DNA of 64,000 bases from JAZDRH01 sp047470865 (GCF_047470865.1 NZ_JAZDRH010000002.1:62001-126000), one strand, 5' to 3'; shown: positions 27,994 to 37,933, counted from the stretch's first letter. Numbers and translations: made by a program. The notes: generated by a model not told the origin, from the letters alone.

Positions 27994-28220
27994 ATGACAG
28001 TAGTATTATAGTTACCAAGCTGATTGTCAAAAAGCCTTATAAATCTTGCATTTGAGTAGTTTTGTGCAATGATTACAAAATATGTCTTCTAGATCAAAAG
28101 AAATGCTCAGGTCAAGCTTAAATAACAAATAGATAGTATATTTTTAACTAGAACACATACCCACCTCCCTGTGGATATCTTTGTGCATTATTTCTGGAAT
28201 AATTTAACTCTTGGGTATAA

Positions 28221-30644
28221 TTATTCGTTAGCCTGTGCCATGGCGTTTTTTAACACTTCCTCTAAGGCTTCATCTGTTGTTTTGTCTTGTTCGGCTATTT
28301 CTTGCAGACGCTTAACCACTAACGCATTTATTGAGCCTTCTGGGAAATTGCCTTGATCATCAACAGCACCTGCTGACTGTCCTGTCAAAATTTCTAATGC
28401 ATCATCAACGCAGCGCACCGCAAAGACGTTAAACAAACCTTGTTGCACAGCGTTAAGCACTTCGCTATTGAGCATTAAGTTGGCCACATTAGCTTGAGGA
28501 ATAATAACACCTTGCTCGCCCGTCAAGCCCCGCGCTTTACAGAGTTGGAAAAAACCTTCAATTTTTTCATTCACGCCGCCAATTGCCTGTACTTCGCCAA
28601 ATTGGTTGAGTGAGCCTGTAATCGCAAAGCACTGTTTTAATGGTACTTTGGCTAATGCTGAAATCAATGCACAGCCCTCGCCTAGCGAAGCGCTATCCCC
28701 GTCAATATAGCCATACGATTGTTCAAGAGCGATGCTTGCAGATATATCTAATGGATACTTTTGCGCATATTTAGAACCTAAAAAGCCTGTTAAAATCATC
28801 ACACCTTTGGAGTGAATGGATTGTCCTAGGCTGGCTTCACGCTCAATATCCACAATGCCATTATTGCCAGGGTAGACAGTGGCAGAAATGCGTGCAGGCG
28901 CGCCAAAAGAGGAGTCACCAATACTCAGTACTGTTAAGCCGTTGCACTTACCCACAGCCTCGCCCTGGCTATCAATCAAGATAACACCAGCTAAAATATC
29001 GTTTTGAATTTGCTGGCTAATACGTCCAGTACGGTATTCACGCGCACGTATGGCTTGAGCGACATGATTAGCATCAGTATGCACTTCACCTAGCTGTAGG
29101 CGAATAAAATCAGCTTCACTGACAACTTGGAAAACATCACTGATACTGGCAGATAAGCGCTGTTGATGCTCTGCCAAACGTGCACTATAACGAGCCAACG
29201 CGGCCACAGCACAGGCTGTTAACGGCGCCATTTCTTCCTCAGTAGTGCGCGTTTTCATGAGCTGGGCAAAATGCTCTAAGCTATCTTCATCAATAGCCAC
29301 TTCTGAATCAAAATCTACCAAAACACGAAACAGCTCTTGAAAGTCTGCATCATATTCTTGCAAGGCGTAATAAAAATTAGGTTCACCAATAATAATAACT
29401 TTAACCTGTAAGGGTATGACTTGCGGGCTTAAGGTAACTGCAGCAAAACGTCCTAACTCTAACAGGGGGGATTCCATCTTGATCTGACGTGAATGCAAAG
29501 CTCGCTTTAGCGCATCCCATACAAAAGGCTCAGTTAATAACTTCTCTGCCTCTAATACCAAATAACCACCATTGGCTTTTTGCAAAGCGCCTGCCCGTAA
29601 CTGACGGTAATTGGTTGATAGCCCTGACTGGTCGCTAACATATTCTATGCGGCCGAAAATATTATCATAAGTAGGATGCGACTCGAAAATCACAGGAGCT
29701 CCAGCCGTTGCATGATGCCCAACAATCAAATTAGGGCTATATTGCAGCTCTAGAATTTGACGACGCACTGGCTCACTGCTTTCCTCTGTCACTAGCTGAT
29801 CTACTACTGTTTTCAACAAATTACCTTGCATAGCTTGTAAATAGGCTAGCACATCAGGAAAGTCGCTATAGGTTTTAGCCAGTGGAGCCAATAATGGCTC
29901 TAGTGCTTGAGCAATAGTCTCTTCATTGAGTTGGCGTAGTTTATTACTGGATTCACGCTTCCATTGTGGCAAAATCGAAAGTTTCTGATTAAGCAACTCT
30001 TCAAGCTCAGCAATATCAGCATGAAACTTCTCACGCTGTTCCTCTGCTAGCAAAGCAAACTCAGCTTCATCTAAAGCCTTGCCTTCATACATAGGTGTAA
30101 AAGAAATACTATTACTGTCACGATAGAGAGCGACACTTTTCTCTAACGCTTTTTTCTCAATAAAGTCTAAAACACTGTCGTAATTACGATTAAACTCACG
30201 ATCAATAGTACTTTTTTTCTGCTGCCAAGTAGGGGTTTCGAAAACAGCTGGAAAAGTAGCCAGAATATTTGTCAATAACTGATCAATATCTCGACAAAAA
30301 GCACTGCCCTTACCTGCTGGTAACTGCAAAGCCAATGGCTCACGTGCATCATTGAAGTTATTTACATAAAGCCAATCACTGGGTGTGCTTTTACGCTTGG
30401 CTTCATTGGCAAGGTAGCGTTTTACATAAGAATAACGCCCAGTTCCAGCATAGCCCATAACAAAAACATTATAGCCAGGGCGTGGCATAGCTACACCAAA
30501 CTGTAGTGCTTCTACTGCTCGCTCTTGCCCTAAAACACCACGAAACGCAGGTATTTCATCAGTGGTGGTAAATGCAAAGTCATCAGCACTAAATTGACGT
30601 GCTAATTGTTCCAGTACAAGGGGTTTTACAAAAGGCAGCGACAT
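28221..30644 (-). CDS. Lon-family ATP-dependent protease (LonB/YcbZ-like)
   Basis: 807 residues from the ATG at 30644, which has AAGGA seven bases upstream; the longer frame adds 24 residues with no ribosome site. The AAA part shows GYAGTGRYSYVKRY (P-loop variant) near the N-terminus and GGYLVLEAEKLL (Walker B region). A long helical insert rich in Glu/Leu/Gln (about 170-280) lies between. The C-terminal Lon protease domain has the Ser-Lys dyad in DGDSASLGEGCAL and GGVNEKIEGFF. It lacks the Lon N-terminal substrate domain. Family members are called LonB-like, LonH or YcbZ; substrates are poorly known. Monocistronic. Confidence 0.88.
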   Translation of the reverse strand: MSLPFVKPLVLEQLARQFSADDFAFTTTDEIPAFRGVLGQERAVEALQFGVAMPRPGYNVFVMGYAGTGRYSYVKRYLANEAKRKSTPSDWLYVNNFNDAREPLALQLPAGKGSAFCRDIDQLLTNILATFPAVFETPTWQQKKSTIDREFNRNYDSVLDFIEKKALEKSVALYRDSNSISFTPMYEGKALDEAEFALLAEEQREKFHADIAELEELLNQKLSILPQWKRESSNKLRQLNEETIAQALEPLLAPLAKTYSDFPDVLAYLQAMQGNLLKTVVDQLVTEESSEPVRRQILELQYSPNLIVGHHATAGAPVIFESHPTYDNIFGRIEYVSDQSGLSTNYRQLRAGALQKANGGYLVLEAEKLLTEPFVWDALKRALHSRQIKMESPLLELGRFAAVTLSPQVIPLQVKVIIIGEPNFYYALQEYDADFQELFRVLVDFDSEVAIDEDSLEHFAQLMKTRTTEEEMAPLTACAVAALARYSARLAEHQQRLSASISDVFQVVSEADFIRLQLGEVHTDANHVAQAIRAREYRTGRISQQIQNDILAGVILIDSQGEAVGKCNGLTVLSIGDSSFGAPARISATVYPGNNGIVDIEREASLGQSIHSKGVMILTGFLGSKYAQKYPLDISASIALEQSYGYIDGDSASLGEGCALISALAKVPLKQCFAITGSLNQFGEVQAIGGVNEKIEGFFQLCKARGLTGEQGVIIPQANVANLMLNSEVLNAVQQGLFNVFAVRCVDDALEILTGQSAGAVDDQGNFPEGSINALVVKRLQEIAEQDKTTDEALEEVLKNAMAQANE

Positions 30645-30746
30645 GTAGTGTCCTTGAATGCAAAGGTACAAAAAACACCATTTTGGACTGCCACCTAACT
30701 TACTGCAAGCAAGCATCTACTTTGTTTGCAGGCCTTAGGTCAGGTT

Positions 30747-31370
30747 CTATTTAAGTTGATAGAGATTATAAGCAATAACCAGCATAACTAGAGCAACAAC
30801 TAAATCAAAACAACGTATTACCCAAACCTTAGTAAAAAGCTGGGCAGCAGACTTGGCTGCATAAGCAATACCAAAAAACCACAAGAAAGAAGCAAGACAA
30901 GCACCAATAATAAAGCTTAGCTTATTCATTCCCGCAAATTCTGAGCCTAGATTGCCCAAAATCATAAAGGTATCAAGATAAACATGTGGATTTAATAAAG
31001 TGAAACCTAAAGCAGCTAAGGCTACTGTTTTACCAGCTGTTTTTTGTTCAGCATCTGCAACTACGTTAGCCCAACCTCTTGGTTTTTGGCGCAGTGCATT
31101 AAGCAAAGATAAAGCGCCATAATACAGCACGAAAACAATGCCTAACCAGCGTGCAGCTGGCACAAACCAAGGTAATTGGTCTTTCAAACTGGCCATAAAA
31201 AAAACGCCAGCAACTATTAATAAAAAGTCGCAGCTTGCGGCAATAGAAGCCGCTACAAATACCTTGCGTTGCTGTAAGCCAGTTTTAATGATAAATACAT
31301 TTTGCGCACCAATAGCAACAATTAGCCCTAAGCCTATAAAAAAAGCAGAAACAACCACTTCAAAATTCAT
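30747..31370 (-). CDS. argO: LysE/ArgO-type amino acid exporter
   Basis: 207-residue inner-membrane protein with about six hydrophobic segments. The LysE/ArgO signature GLGLIVAIGAQNVFIIKTGLQ is at the N-terminus and GFTLLNPHVYLDTFMILGN in the middle. The family exports basic amino acids (Arg, Lys). It is divergent from an ArgP-like LysR regulator across 140 bases, the classic exporter-regulator pairing. The choice between arginine and lysine export rests on family similarity only. Confidence 0.85.
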   Translation of the reverse strand: MNFEVVVSAFFIGLGLIVAIGAQNVFIIKTGLQQRKVFVAASIAASCDFLLIVAGVFFMASLKDQLPWFVPAARWLGIVFVLYYGALSLLNALRQKPRGWANVVADAEQKTAGKTVALAALGFTLLNPHVYLDTFMILGNLGSEFAGMNKLSFIIGACLASFLWFFGIAYAAKSAAQLFTKVWVIRCFDLVVALVMLVIAYNLYQLK

Positions 31371-31510
31371 TTTTATCTATTACCTTACAACTACCTATGC
31401 TCTATTCTTATCAGCTTATCCAGAAAAGTAGCGGACAGCTATTTTCCTGAAAACAATTCAAGCTGCATTAATTTTTCTTAACTTAGCGACCAATAGAGCC
31501 AACACAACCT

Positions 31511-32392
31511 ATGAAGCTGGACAGTAAAAAGACCCAAGCCCTATTAGCTATTATTGACACAGGTAGTTTTGAGCAAGCAGCACACAAACTAAAGATTACC
31601 GCTTCGGCTATTTCACAGCGTATCAAGGCTTTAGAAAGCCAACTGGGTGTTCCTTTAGTTAGCCGCACGCGCCCTTGTCACTCAACACAAGAAGGGTTAA
31701 TGCTGGTTCATTATTTGCGCCGCAGCCAAGCGCTGGCTCAAGAATTTGAAAGCGACTTTTATAATACGGTTGGCATGCGAATCCCTATTGCCATCAATAA
31801 TGACTCTTTAGGTACTTGGTTCTTACCAGCGCTGAGCGATTTTCTGCAAACAGAAAATATCATGCTGGATATTTTAGTAGACGATCAAGACTTCACTCAC
31901 ACTGCATTAGAAGCAGGCACTGCACTGGCAGCTATATCCGCTAAAAGTACAGCGATGAAAGGCTGTAATGCTAGGTTACTGGGTTCAATTCGTTATCGTT
32001 TATTAGCATCCCCCAGTTTCTACACCCGCTACTTCAAACAAGGGCTTAACCGAAATAGTATTTTAAAAGCGCCTTTATTGGTGTTTGACCGCAAAGACCA
32101 ACTACAAGCTAGCTTTCTACATGAACATTTTAGCGTCCATCAAGATAGCTGCCCTATTCATTATATTCCTTCTACAGAGGCTTTTTATCATGCCATTAAA
32201 CTTGGCTTAGCCTATGGCATGGTGCCGTCTATTCACTGCACAAAAGAGTTAGCTAGTGGCGAAATAATAGATCTCGCCCCTGGATGCTATATAGATACGC
32301 CATTGTATTGGCATCATTGGGATATTCAATCACCCAAACTCGCTCAGCTCACCCAATGTTTAATTGAGCAGAGTAAACGTTGGTTATTCTAA
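31511..32392 (+). CDS. argP: LysR-family regulator ArgP-like
   Basis: 293 residues. The N-terminal winged helix-turn-helix (LLAIIDTGSFEQAAHKLKITASAISQRIKALESQ) is typical of ArgP/LysG, which senses Lys/Arg and activates the exporter gene. A LysR substrate-binding domain follows (about 90-290). Its location back to back with the exporter gene supports the role. The regulatory region must be the shared 31371-31510 interval; I could not define the T-N11-A site with confidence. Confidence 0.87.
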   Translation: MKLDSKKTQALLAIIDTGSFEQAAHKLKITASAISQRIKALESQLGVPLVSRTRPCHSTQEGLMLVHYLRRSQALAQEFESDFYNTVGMRIPIAINNDSLGTWFLPALSDFLQTENIMLDILVDDQDFTHTALEAGTALAAISAKSTAMKGCNARLLGSIRYRLLASPSFYTRYFKQGLNRNSILKAPLLVFDRKDQLQASFLHEHFSVHQDSCPIHYIPSTEAFYHAIKLGLAYGMVPSIHCTKELASGEIIDLAPGCYIDTPLYWHHWDIQSPKLAQLTQCLIEQSKRWLF

Positions 32393-32467
32393 CTAGGAAC
32401 TACAGACTAACCAAAAGGCTTGATTTGATAATTAGCAAACCAAACCTTTCAGATATCACTCACTTAT

Positions 32468-33811
32468 TTAAACAATACCTTGCGCCAGCATGGCATCAGC
32501 AACCTTCACAAAGCCAGCAATATTGGCGCCTTTAACATAGTTAATACGGCCATTTTCTTCGCCATACATAACGCAGGCATTATGAATACTTTGCATAATA
32601 CTATGTAATTTGGCGTCCACTTCACCATCGGTCCACAGCAAGCGCATAGCGTTTTGACTCATTTCTAAGCCACTCACAGCCACACCACCAGCATTAGAAG
32701 CCTTACCAGGTGCATAGAGCACATCAGATTCTAAGAAGTAATCCACTGCATCTAAGGTTGATGGCATATTGGCGCCTTCGGCAATACAAATACAGCCATT
32801 TTTCAGCAACAGCTTAGCATCGTCCAAATTCAGTTCATTTTGTGTTGCGCAAGGTAATGCAATACTGCAAGGCACTGACCAAGGGCGCTGTCCGGCTAGG
32901 AATTCAAGACCAAAATGTTCCGCCAATTCTTGAATACGTCCGCGGCGAACATTTTTTAGATCCATTAAATAAGCCCAGTGCTCTTGGGTCATGCCTTCTG
33001 GATTATTAAAGTGCACCGTACCAGCAGAGTCAGACAGCGTAACTACCTTACCACCTAACTCGTAAACCTTTTGTGCAGCATACTGAGCAACATTACCTGA
33101 GCCAGAAATAGCCACTCGCTGTCCCTCAAAGCGCATGCGGCGGCTTTTTAGCATTTCTTCTGCAAAATAAACACAGCCATAACCCGTAGCTTCTGGACGT
33201 ATCAAACTACCACCATAGGTCATACCTTTACCTGTTAATACTGAGGTAAATTCGTTAGCTAAGCGCTTGTACTGACCAAACATATAACCAATCTCACGAG
33301 CACCTACGCCGATATCGCCTGCAGGAACGTCAAGATTATGTCCTATATGACGGTATAACTCTGTAATAAATGATTGGCAAAAACGCATGACTTCATTGTC
33401 GCTTTTACCTTTAGGATCAAAGTCAGAACCGCCTTTACCGCCCCCCATTGGCAGTGTTGTTAGCGCATTCTTAAAAACTTGTTCAAATGCTAAGAACTTG
33501 AGAATTCCTAGATTTACAGAAGGGTGGAAGCGTAAACCACCTTTATAAGGACCAATGGCACTATTCATCTGAATACGATAGCCACGGTTAACATGCACCT
33601 GACCTTTATCATCAACCCAAGGCACTCGAAATAAAATTACGCGCTCTGGCTCAACCATACGCTCAATAATTCCAGCCTTAACGTACTGCGGGTTATCTTC
33701 TAAAAACGGCCATAACGTTCGCAACACTTCTTCAACCGCTTGGTGAAACTCTGGTTGATCCGGGTCGCGTTGTTTTATACGAGCAAGAAAAGCATCAAGT
33801 GTGTAAGACAT
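32468..33811 (-). CDS. gdhA: Glutamate dehydrogenase (NADP-type)
   Basis: Reductive amination of 2-oxoglutarate. 447 residues from the ATG at 33811 (GAGG ten bases upstream), the same length as the E. coli enzyme; the frame continues nine residues upstream without support. Motifs: PYKGGLRFHPSVN, PMGGGKGGSDFDPKGKSD (catalytic Lys region), VPAGDIGVGAREIGYMFG, and the Rossmann GSGNVAQYAAQK. With glnE in the same window it belongs to ammonium assimilation. Convergent with argP. Confidence 0.96.
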   Translation of the reverse strand: MSYTLDAFLARIKQRDPDQPEFHQAVEEVLRTLWPFLEDNPQYVKAGIIERMVEPERVILFRVPWVDDKGQVHVNRGYRIQMNSAIGPYKGGLRFHPSVNLGILKFLAFEQVFKNALTTLPMGGGKGGSDFDPKGKSDNEVMRFCQSFITELYRHIGHNLDVPAGDIGVGAREIGYMFGQYKRLANEFTSVLTGKGMTYGGSLIRPEATGYGCVYFAEEMLKSRRMRFEGQRVAISGSGNVAQYAAQKVYELGGKVVTLSDSAGTVHFNNPEGMTQEHWAYLMDLKNVRRGRIQELAEHFGLEFLAGQRPWSVPCSIALPCATQNELNLDDAKLLLKNGCICIAEGANMPSTLDAVDYFLESDVLYAPGKASNAGGVAVSGLEMSQNAMRLLWTDGEVDAKLHSIMQSIHNACVMYGEENGRINYVKGANIAGFVKVADAMLAQGIV

Positions 33812-33992
33812 TTTTAAGAACCTCGGCAGACCAAACAATGGCCGTATTTTTAACCCTGAAACTCTAACAGTGCTTTATAGCTCAACCAAAGCTAAAAAGA
33901 AAAATATTTTTACGATTTTTTCATGCAATGCCTGTTAACAACGCCAGTAAATCGCAAAAATCACTTGCTAAAGGCGATTTTCTTCTGCAACA

Positions 33993-34015
33993 TAAATGTT
34001 ATATTATAACTTTTC
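33993..34015 (+). promoter_or_regulatory. Zur box upstream of zinc operon
   Basis: A 23-base near-palindrome whose inner 15 bases are TGTTATATTATAACT. It matches the gammaproteobacterial Zur consensus (GAAATGTTATA, N, TATAACATTTC) at all but two defined positions. It lies 18-40 bases before the start of the His/Asp-repeat protein gene, overlapping the expected promoter, so Zur would repress it when zinc is ample. Confidence 0.85.
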
Positions 34016-34032
34016 AGCAGAGAGTAATTGAC

Positions 34033-34587
<555 letters not shown>

Positions 34588-34589
34588 CC

Positions 34590-35291
34590 ATGCCCAACCC
34601 TGTTCTTGTATTAGATCAAGTACGCTTTGCCTATCCTAAGCAAAAAGACATTCTAGATATTCCAAGCTTTTCTATGCTGCCACAAGAAAAGGTCTTTCTC
34701 CAAGGCCCTTCTGGCAGTGGGAAAACCACATTATTAGGTTTACTGGCTGGCGTACTTACAACCAAATACGGACAAATTCGTTTACTGGACACATCACTAT
34801 CAAGCTTATCTAACAAGGCCCGCGATCAATTTAGAGCTGATCATATAGGCTTTATTTTCCAACAATTTAATCTATTGCCCTTCCTAAGTGTGAGACAAAA
34901 TGTCGCTCTTAGCTGTCGCTTTTCAAAGCAACGTAAAGCACGTTTAGGTGATGCTCAGGCCATTTCACAACGTATTGAGCAGCTACTCAGCCAGCTGGGG
35001 CTAGAGCCTGACTTATACGAACAGCGTGCAGACCAACTTTCTATTGGCCAGCAACAGCGCGTTGCCGCAGCACGGGCGTTACTTGGCTCACCTTCATTAA
35101 TTATTGCCGATGAGCCCACATCAGCACTTGATTACCAAACACGAGAACATTTCATTGAGTGTCTATTTGAGCAATGCACAGCGACAGGTAGCAGCTTATT
35201 GTTTGTCAGCCATGATCAAAATTTAGCCCCTTTGTTTGATCGCACAGTAGCACTGCAAGATATCAACCAAGTCGCTAAGGAGAACGTATAG
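34590..35291 (+). CDS. ABC transporter ATPase of the zinc-regulated operon (LolD/MacB type)
   Basis: 233 residues from the ATG at 34590 (GGAAG upstream); the ATG at 34575 overlaps the previous gene and adds five residues. Walker A GPSGSGKTTLLG, Q-loop FIFQQFNLLPFLSV, signature LSIGQQQRVAAARAL, Walker B LIIADEPTSALD and H-loop LLFVSHD are all intact. It belongs to the small ATPases that partner FtsX-like permeases, here the next gene. Such pairs often work as mechanotransmitters rather than classical importers. Its position behind the Zur box links it to zinc. Confidence 0.9.
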   Translation: MPNPVLVLDQVRFAYPKQKDILDIPSFSMLPQEKVFLQGPSGSGKTTLLGLLAGVLTTKYGQIRLLDTSLSSLSNKARDQFRADHIGFIFQQFNLLPFLSVRQNVALSCRFSKQRKARLGDAQAISQRIEQLLSQLGLEPDLYEQRADQLSIGQQQRVAAARALLGSPSLIIADEPTSALDYQTREHFIECLFEQCTATGSSLLFVSHDQNLAPLFDRTVALQDINQVAKENV

Positions 35292-36559
35292 TGTCTCTAT
35301 TTTCTTTGGCCTTTAAAAGCTTGATGAATCGACGCTTTAGCGCGCTTCTAACCTTAATTGCAATTGCGCTATCTGTTTGTTTATTGCTCAGTGTCGAACG
35401 TATCCGCAGCGAAACAAAACGCAGCTTTGCTAGCACTATTAGTGGCACCGATTTAATTATTGGCGCGCGCTCTGGCTCAATCAATCTGTTATTGTACTCA
35501 GTATTTCGTATTGGTAATGCTACAAACAATATTCGTTGGTCAAGTTTTCAACACTGGCAAAAGCACCCCCAAGTTAAATGGGCTATTCCGCTTTCATTAG
35601 GCGATTCTCATAAAGGTTACCGTGTTTTAGGCACTAACCAAGACTATTTACGCTTCTATCAATACAGCAACAAAAAACACCTACAACTAGCACAAGGCAA
35701 ATGGTTTGCTGAGGATGACCCATTACAGATTGTATTAGGCTTTGAAGTAGCAAAAGCATTGGGCTATCAGTTGAATGACGAGGTTATTCTAGCCCATGGT
35801 GTTGCCAAAGTAAGCTTAGTACAGCATGACGATAGTCCCTTTAAAGTGGTTGGTATTTTACAACCAACAGGCACTCCTGTAGACCGTACTTTGCATATAT
35901 CACTAGAGGGTATGGAAGCTGTGCATCTAGGCTGGCATAACGGTATACCAGCCTACTCGGGAGCCAAAACAACTAAAGCTGATCTGCAAAAAATGGATTT
36001 AACCCCTAAGTCCATCACGGCAATGTTAGTTGGCTTAAATAGTAAAACCGCAACCTTTGGATTACAGCGCCAAATCAATCAATGGACAACAGAACCCTTG
36101 CTTGCCATTTTACCTGGCGTAGCGTTGCAAGAACTATGGGGCTTAATGAGCAATATTGAAAAGGTCTTGTTTATTATTTCTTTATTTGTTGTGTTCACGG
36201 GGTTAATAGGCATGCTGGGCATGATTCTCGCGAGCCTAAATGAGCGGCGCCGTGAAATGGCCATACTGCGCTCATTAGGCGCACACCCTCGGCATGTCGC
36301 CAGCTTACTGCTGATGGAAGCCTTTATCCTCAGCGCCTTAGGCATACTACTCGGTGTTGCACTCTTATACTTGTTAATTGCATTCTTACAATCACCATTA
36401 CAAGCGTTATACGGGCTTTATTTACCCATTAGTTTTCCTAGTGGATACGAACTCACATTACTCGCCTGTGTGCTAGGTACAGCTGTTATTATCAGCCTTA
36501 TTCCTGCCATGGGCGCCTACCGTCATTCACTGGCAGATGGCTTGAGTATTAAATTATGA
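35291..36559 (+). CDS. FtsX/MacB-like ABC permease of the zinc-regulated operon
   Basis: 422 residues. The start is GTG at 35291, eight bases after AAGGAG and overlapping the previous stop by one base. One N-terminal membrane helix (ALLTLIAIALSVCLLLSV) is followed by a large periplasmic domain (about 40-270). Three C-terminal helices follow (about 285-310, 335-365, 385-405), with the conserved RRREMAILRSLGAHPRHVASLL coupling segment split across them. Together with the ATPase it forms a type VII ABC (MacB/LolCDE-like) unit. The substrate is not shown; zinc or a zinc-protein function is inferred from Zur control. Confidence 0.88.
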   Translation: MSLFSLAFKSLMNRRFSALLTLIAIALSVCLLLSVERIRSETKRSFASTISGTDLIIGARSGSINLLLYSVFRIGNATNNIRWSSFQHWQKHPQVKWAIPLSLGDSHKGYRVLGTNQDYLRFYQYSNKKHLQLAQGKWFAEDDPLQIVLGFEVAKALGYQLNDEVILAHGVAKVSLVQHDDSPFKVVGILQPTGTPVDRTLHISLEGMEAVHLGWHNGIPAYSGAKTTKADLQKMDLTPKSITAMLVGLNSKTATFGLQRQINQWTTEPLLAILPGVALQELWGLMSNIEKVLFIISLFVVFTGLIGMLGMILASLNERRREMAILRSLGAHPRHVASLLLMEAFILSALGILLGVALLYLLIAFLQSPLQALYGLYLPISFPSGYELTLLACVLGTAVIISLIPAMGAYRHSLADGLSIKL

Positions 36560-37038
36560 AACGTCTTATCTGTGTTTTTTGCCTACTTGTTGCTTGTAAC
36601 AGCCACGCAGAAGAAGCACGCAAAATTACTTGGAAAGATCTGCGCCCCGCGCAACAAGCGCTGATCATGGAACCAATGCATGCCAGTTTAGATGATGAAT
36701 CAGCCCCAGCAGCCCTACAGTTAGAACCTAATGCCCCTGTGGTCACTGAATTTGACGGGCAATATGTACGTATTCCTGGTTATATTGTGCCTTTAGAGTT
36801 TGATGATGATGACCGAACGCGCGAATTTTTTCTCGTCCCTTATATGGGCGCTTGTATTCACGTACCACCACCGCCTTCTAATCAAATTATTTGGGTAACC
36901 ACAGAAGCTGGTGTTGCCCTCAATAGTTTATGGCAACCTTTTTGGCTTGAAGGCCGGCTTAAAGTAGAAAGTGATAGCAATGAACTTGCTAGCGTTGGCT
37001 ATAAAATGGAGGCCGATAGTGTTGAAATTTATCGCTAA
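36556..37038 (+). CDS. DUF3299 exported protein, last gene of zinc operon
   Basis: 160 residues; the start overlaps the permease stop (ATGA). The signal sequence MKRLICVFCLLVACNSHAEE contains LVAC, compatible with a lipobox, so it may be a lipoprotein; signal peptidase I cleavage at SHA is the alternative. The mature DUF3299 domain contains RIPGYIVPLEF and FFLVPYMGACIHVPPPPSNQ. Proteins of this family accompany the same ABC pair in other bacteria (PA4066 in P. aeruginosa). The conserved Cys and His in GACIHVPPP could bind metal (inference). Confidence 0.82.
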   Translation: MKRLICVFCLLVACNSHAEEARKITWKDLRPAQQALIMEPMHASLDDESAPAALQLEPNAPVVTEFDGQYVRIPGYIVPLEFDDDDRTREFFLVPYMGACIHVPPPPSNQIIWVTTEAGVALNSLWQPFWLEGRLKVESDSNELASVGYKMEADSVEIYR

Positions 37039-37092
37039 GCTATTTAGCTAAAAGATAATGAACAGCGGACTGTTCAAGACTGGTTGAATACG

Positions 37093-37098
37093 TATAAT
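37093..37098 (+). promoter_or_regulatory. -10 element of glycine riboswitch transcript
   Basis: A perfect TATAAT, with only a weak -35 (TGTTCA at 37071-37076). Transcription from here would start about at 37105, exactly the first base of the riboswitch. Confidence 0.55.
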
Positions 37099-37104
37099 GC
37101 ACAG

Positions 37105-37279
37105 ATTGCAGGAGAGCGAGGCTTGCCTCCGCCGAAGGCGCAAACTCCCATAAACGCTCAGGCTCATGTACTGCAATCTTTTTTCGTCGCCAACTGGAGA
37201 GAGAAACGCTAAGTTTCCACCGAAGGGGCAAGTAGCTAAGGCTACGTAAACTCTCAGGTAAAAGGACAGAGGGAGGGGC
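37105..37279 (+). ncRNA. Tandem glycine riboswitch upstream of TRIC-family gene
   Basis: Two glycine aptamers in series. Aptamer 1 (37105-37177) is closed by ATTGCAG / CTGCAAT and contains GGAGAGCGAGG and CCGCCGAAGGCGCAAACTCC, with GCTCAGG. Aptamer 2 (about 37192-37279) has GGAGAG, CCACCGAAGGGGCAAG, AACTCTCAGGTAAAAGGACAG. These are the conserved blocks of the family. The linker carries a six-T run right after P1 of aptamer 1. The ribosome site of the next gene (GGGAGGGG) abuts aptamer 2, so control is probably at translation initiation. Confidence 0.93.
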
Positions 37280-37288
37280 AATAGACTC

Positions 37289-37933
37289 ATGATCGAGGTC
37301 TTTGTGCTTCTCTATATCTATATTATGGCGATTACTGCCGAAGCTATGTCTGGCGCGTTAGCCGCCGGGCGACGCAATATGGACTTATTTGGCGTTGCCT
37401 TTATCGCCTTTTTAACAGCTTTAGGGGGCGGCACTGTTCGGGATATTATTCTGGGCAACTACCCTATTTCTTGGACGCAACACCCACCTTACATTTATCT
37501 TACTATTTCTGCTGGCCTATTCACCATGCTGATTGCGCGCTTTATGCAGCGCCTTAATCGCATGTTCCTAATTTTAGATGCAATGGGACTTATCGCCTTT
37601 ACCATTATTGGCTGCAACGTAGCTCTAAGGTTAGAGGCTGAGTACCAATACAGCACTGTAGTGGTCATTATGGCAGGAATGATTACAGGTATTTTTGGCG
37701 GCATTTTACGTGATGTCATGTGTAATAGAACTCCACAAGTGCTGCGTCATGAACTGTATGCCAGTGTATCCTTATTAGTTGCCCTACTGTATTTGGGGCT
37801 CAAATATATGGGGCTGGATGAAAATATTAATATGCTGATTTCATTTATTGTAGGTTTAGCCATTCGCTTGGCCGCTATTCATTGGAATCTGTCTTTACCT
37901 GTATTTTCCTATTCACCTGGCAAATGGAAATAA
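37289..37933 (+). CDS. TRIC/YicG-family (UPF0126) membrane protein
   Basis: 214 residues, seven hydrophobic segments in two three-helix repeats plus one. GTVRDIILGNYP in repeat 1 and GGILRDVMCNRTPQVLRHELYA in repeat 2 are the hallmark GGxxRD motifs of UPF0126. The family is related to eukaryotic TRIC cation channels. The tandem glycine riboswitch directly upstream argues that the physiological substrate is glycine or something tied to its level. Convergent with the minor-pilin set A; the two stop codons are adjacent. Confidence 0.9.
   Translation: MIEVFVLLYIYIMAITAEAMSGALAAGRRNMDLFGVAFIAFLTALGGGTVRDIILGNYPISWTQHPPYIYLTISAGLFTMLIARFMQRLNRMFLILDAMGLIAFTIIGCNVALRLEAEYQYSTVVVIMAGMITGIFGGILRDVMCNRTPQVLRHELYASVSLLVALLYLGLKYMGLDENINMLISFIVGLAIRLAAIHWNLSLPVFSYSPGKWK

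Larger units (their letters stand above)
27741..28220. other. 480-base AT-rich intergenic region
   Basis: Apart from the ANR-like box it holds a perfect DnaA box (TGTGGATAA, 27890-27898) with near-matches close by (TTATCCAAA at 27876-27884), and a minus-strand intrinsic terminator (27964-27993). Reading minus from the Lon-like gene stop, about 230 bases precede that terminator; this could be a long 3' UTR or hold a small RNA. No protein-coding gene is convincing. Confidence 0.4.

Noticed and set aside
28060..28160. Four-codon ORF with strong GGGAGG ribosome site on the minus strand (near 28150)
   Set aside because: Encodes only Met-Cys-Ser-Ser with no following gene it could lead; most likely chance.
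37040..37290. Minus-strand reading frames of 63-80 codons upstream of the TRIC-family gene
   Set aside because: The region is fully explained by the tandem glycine riboswitch on the plus strand.
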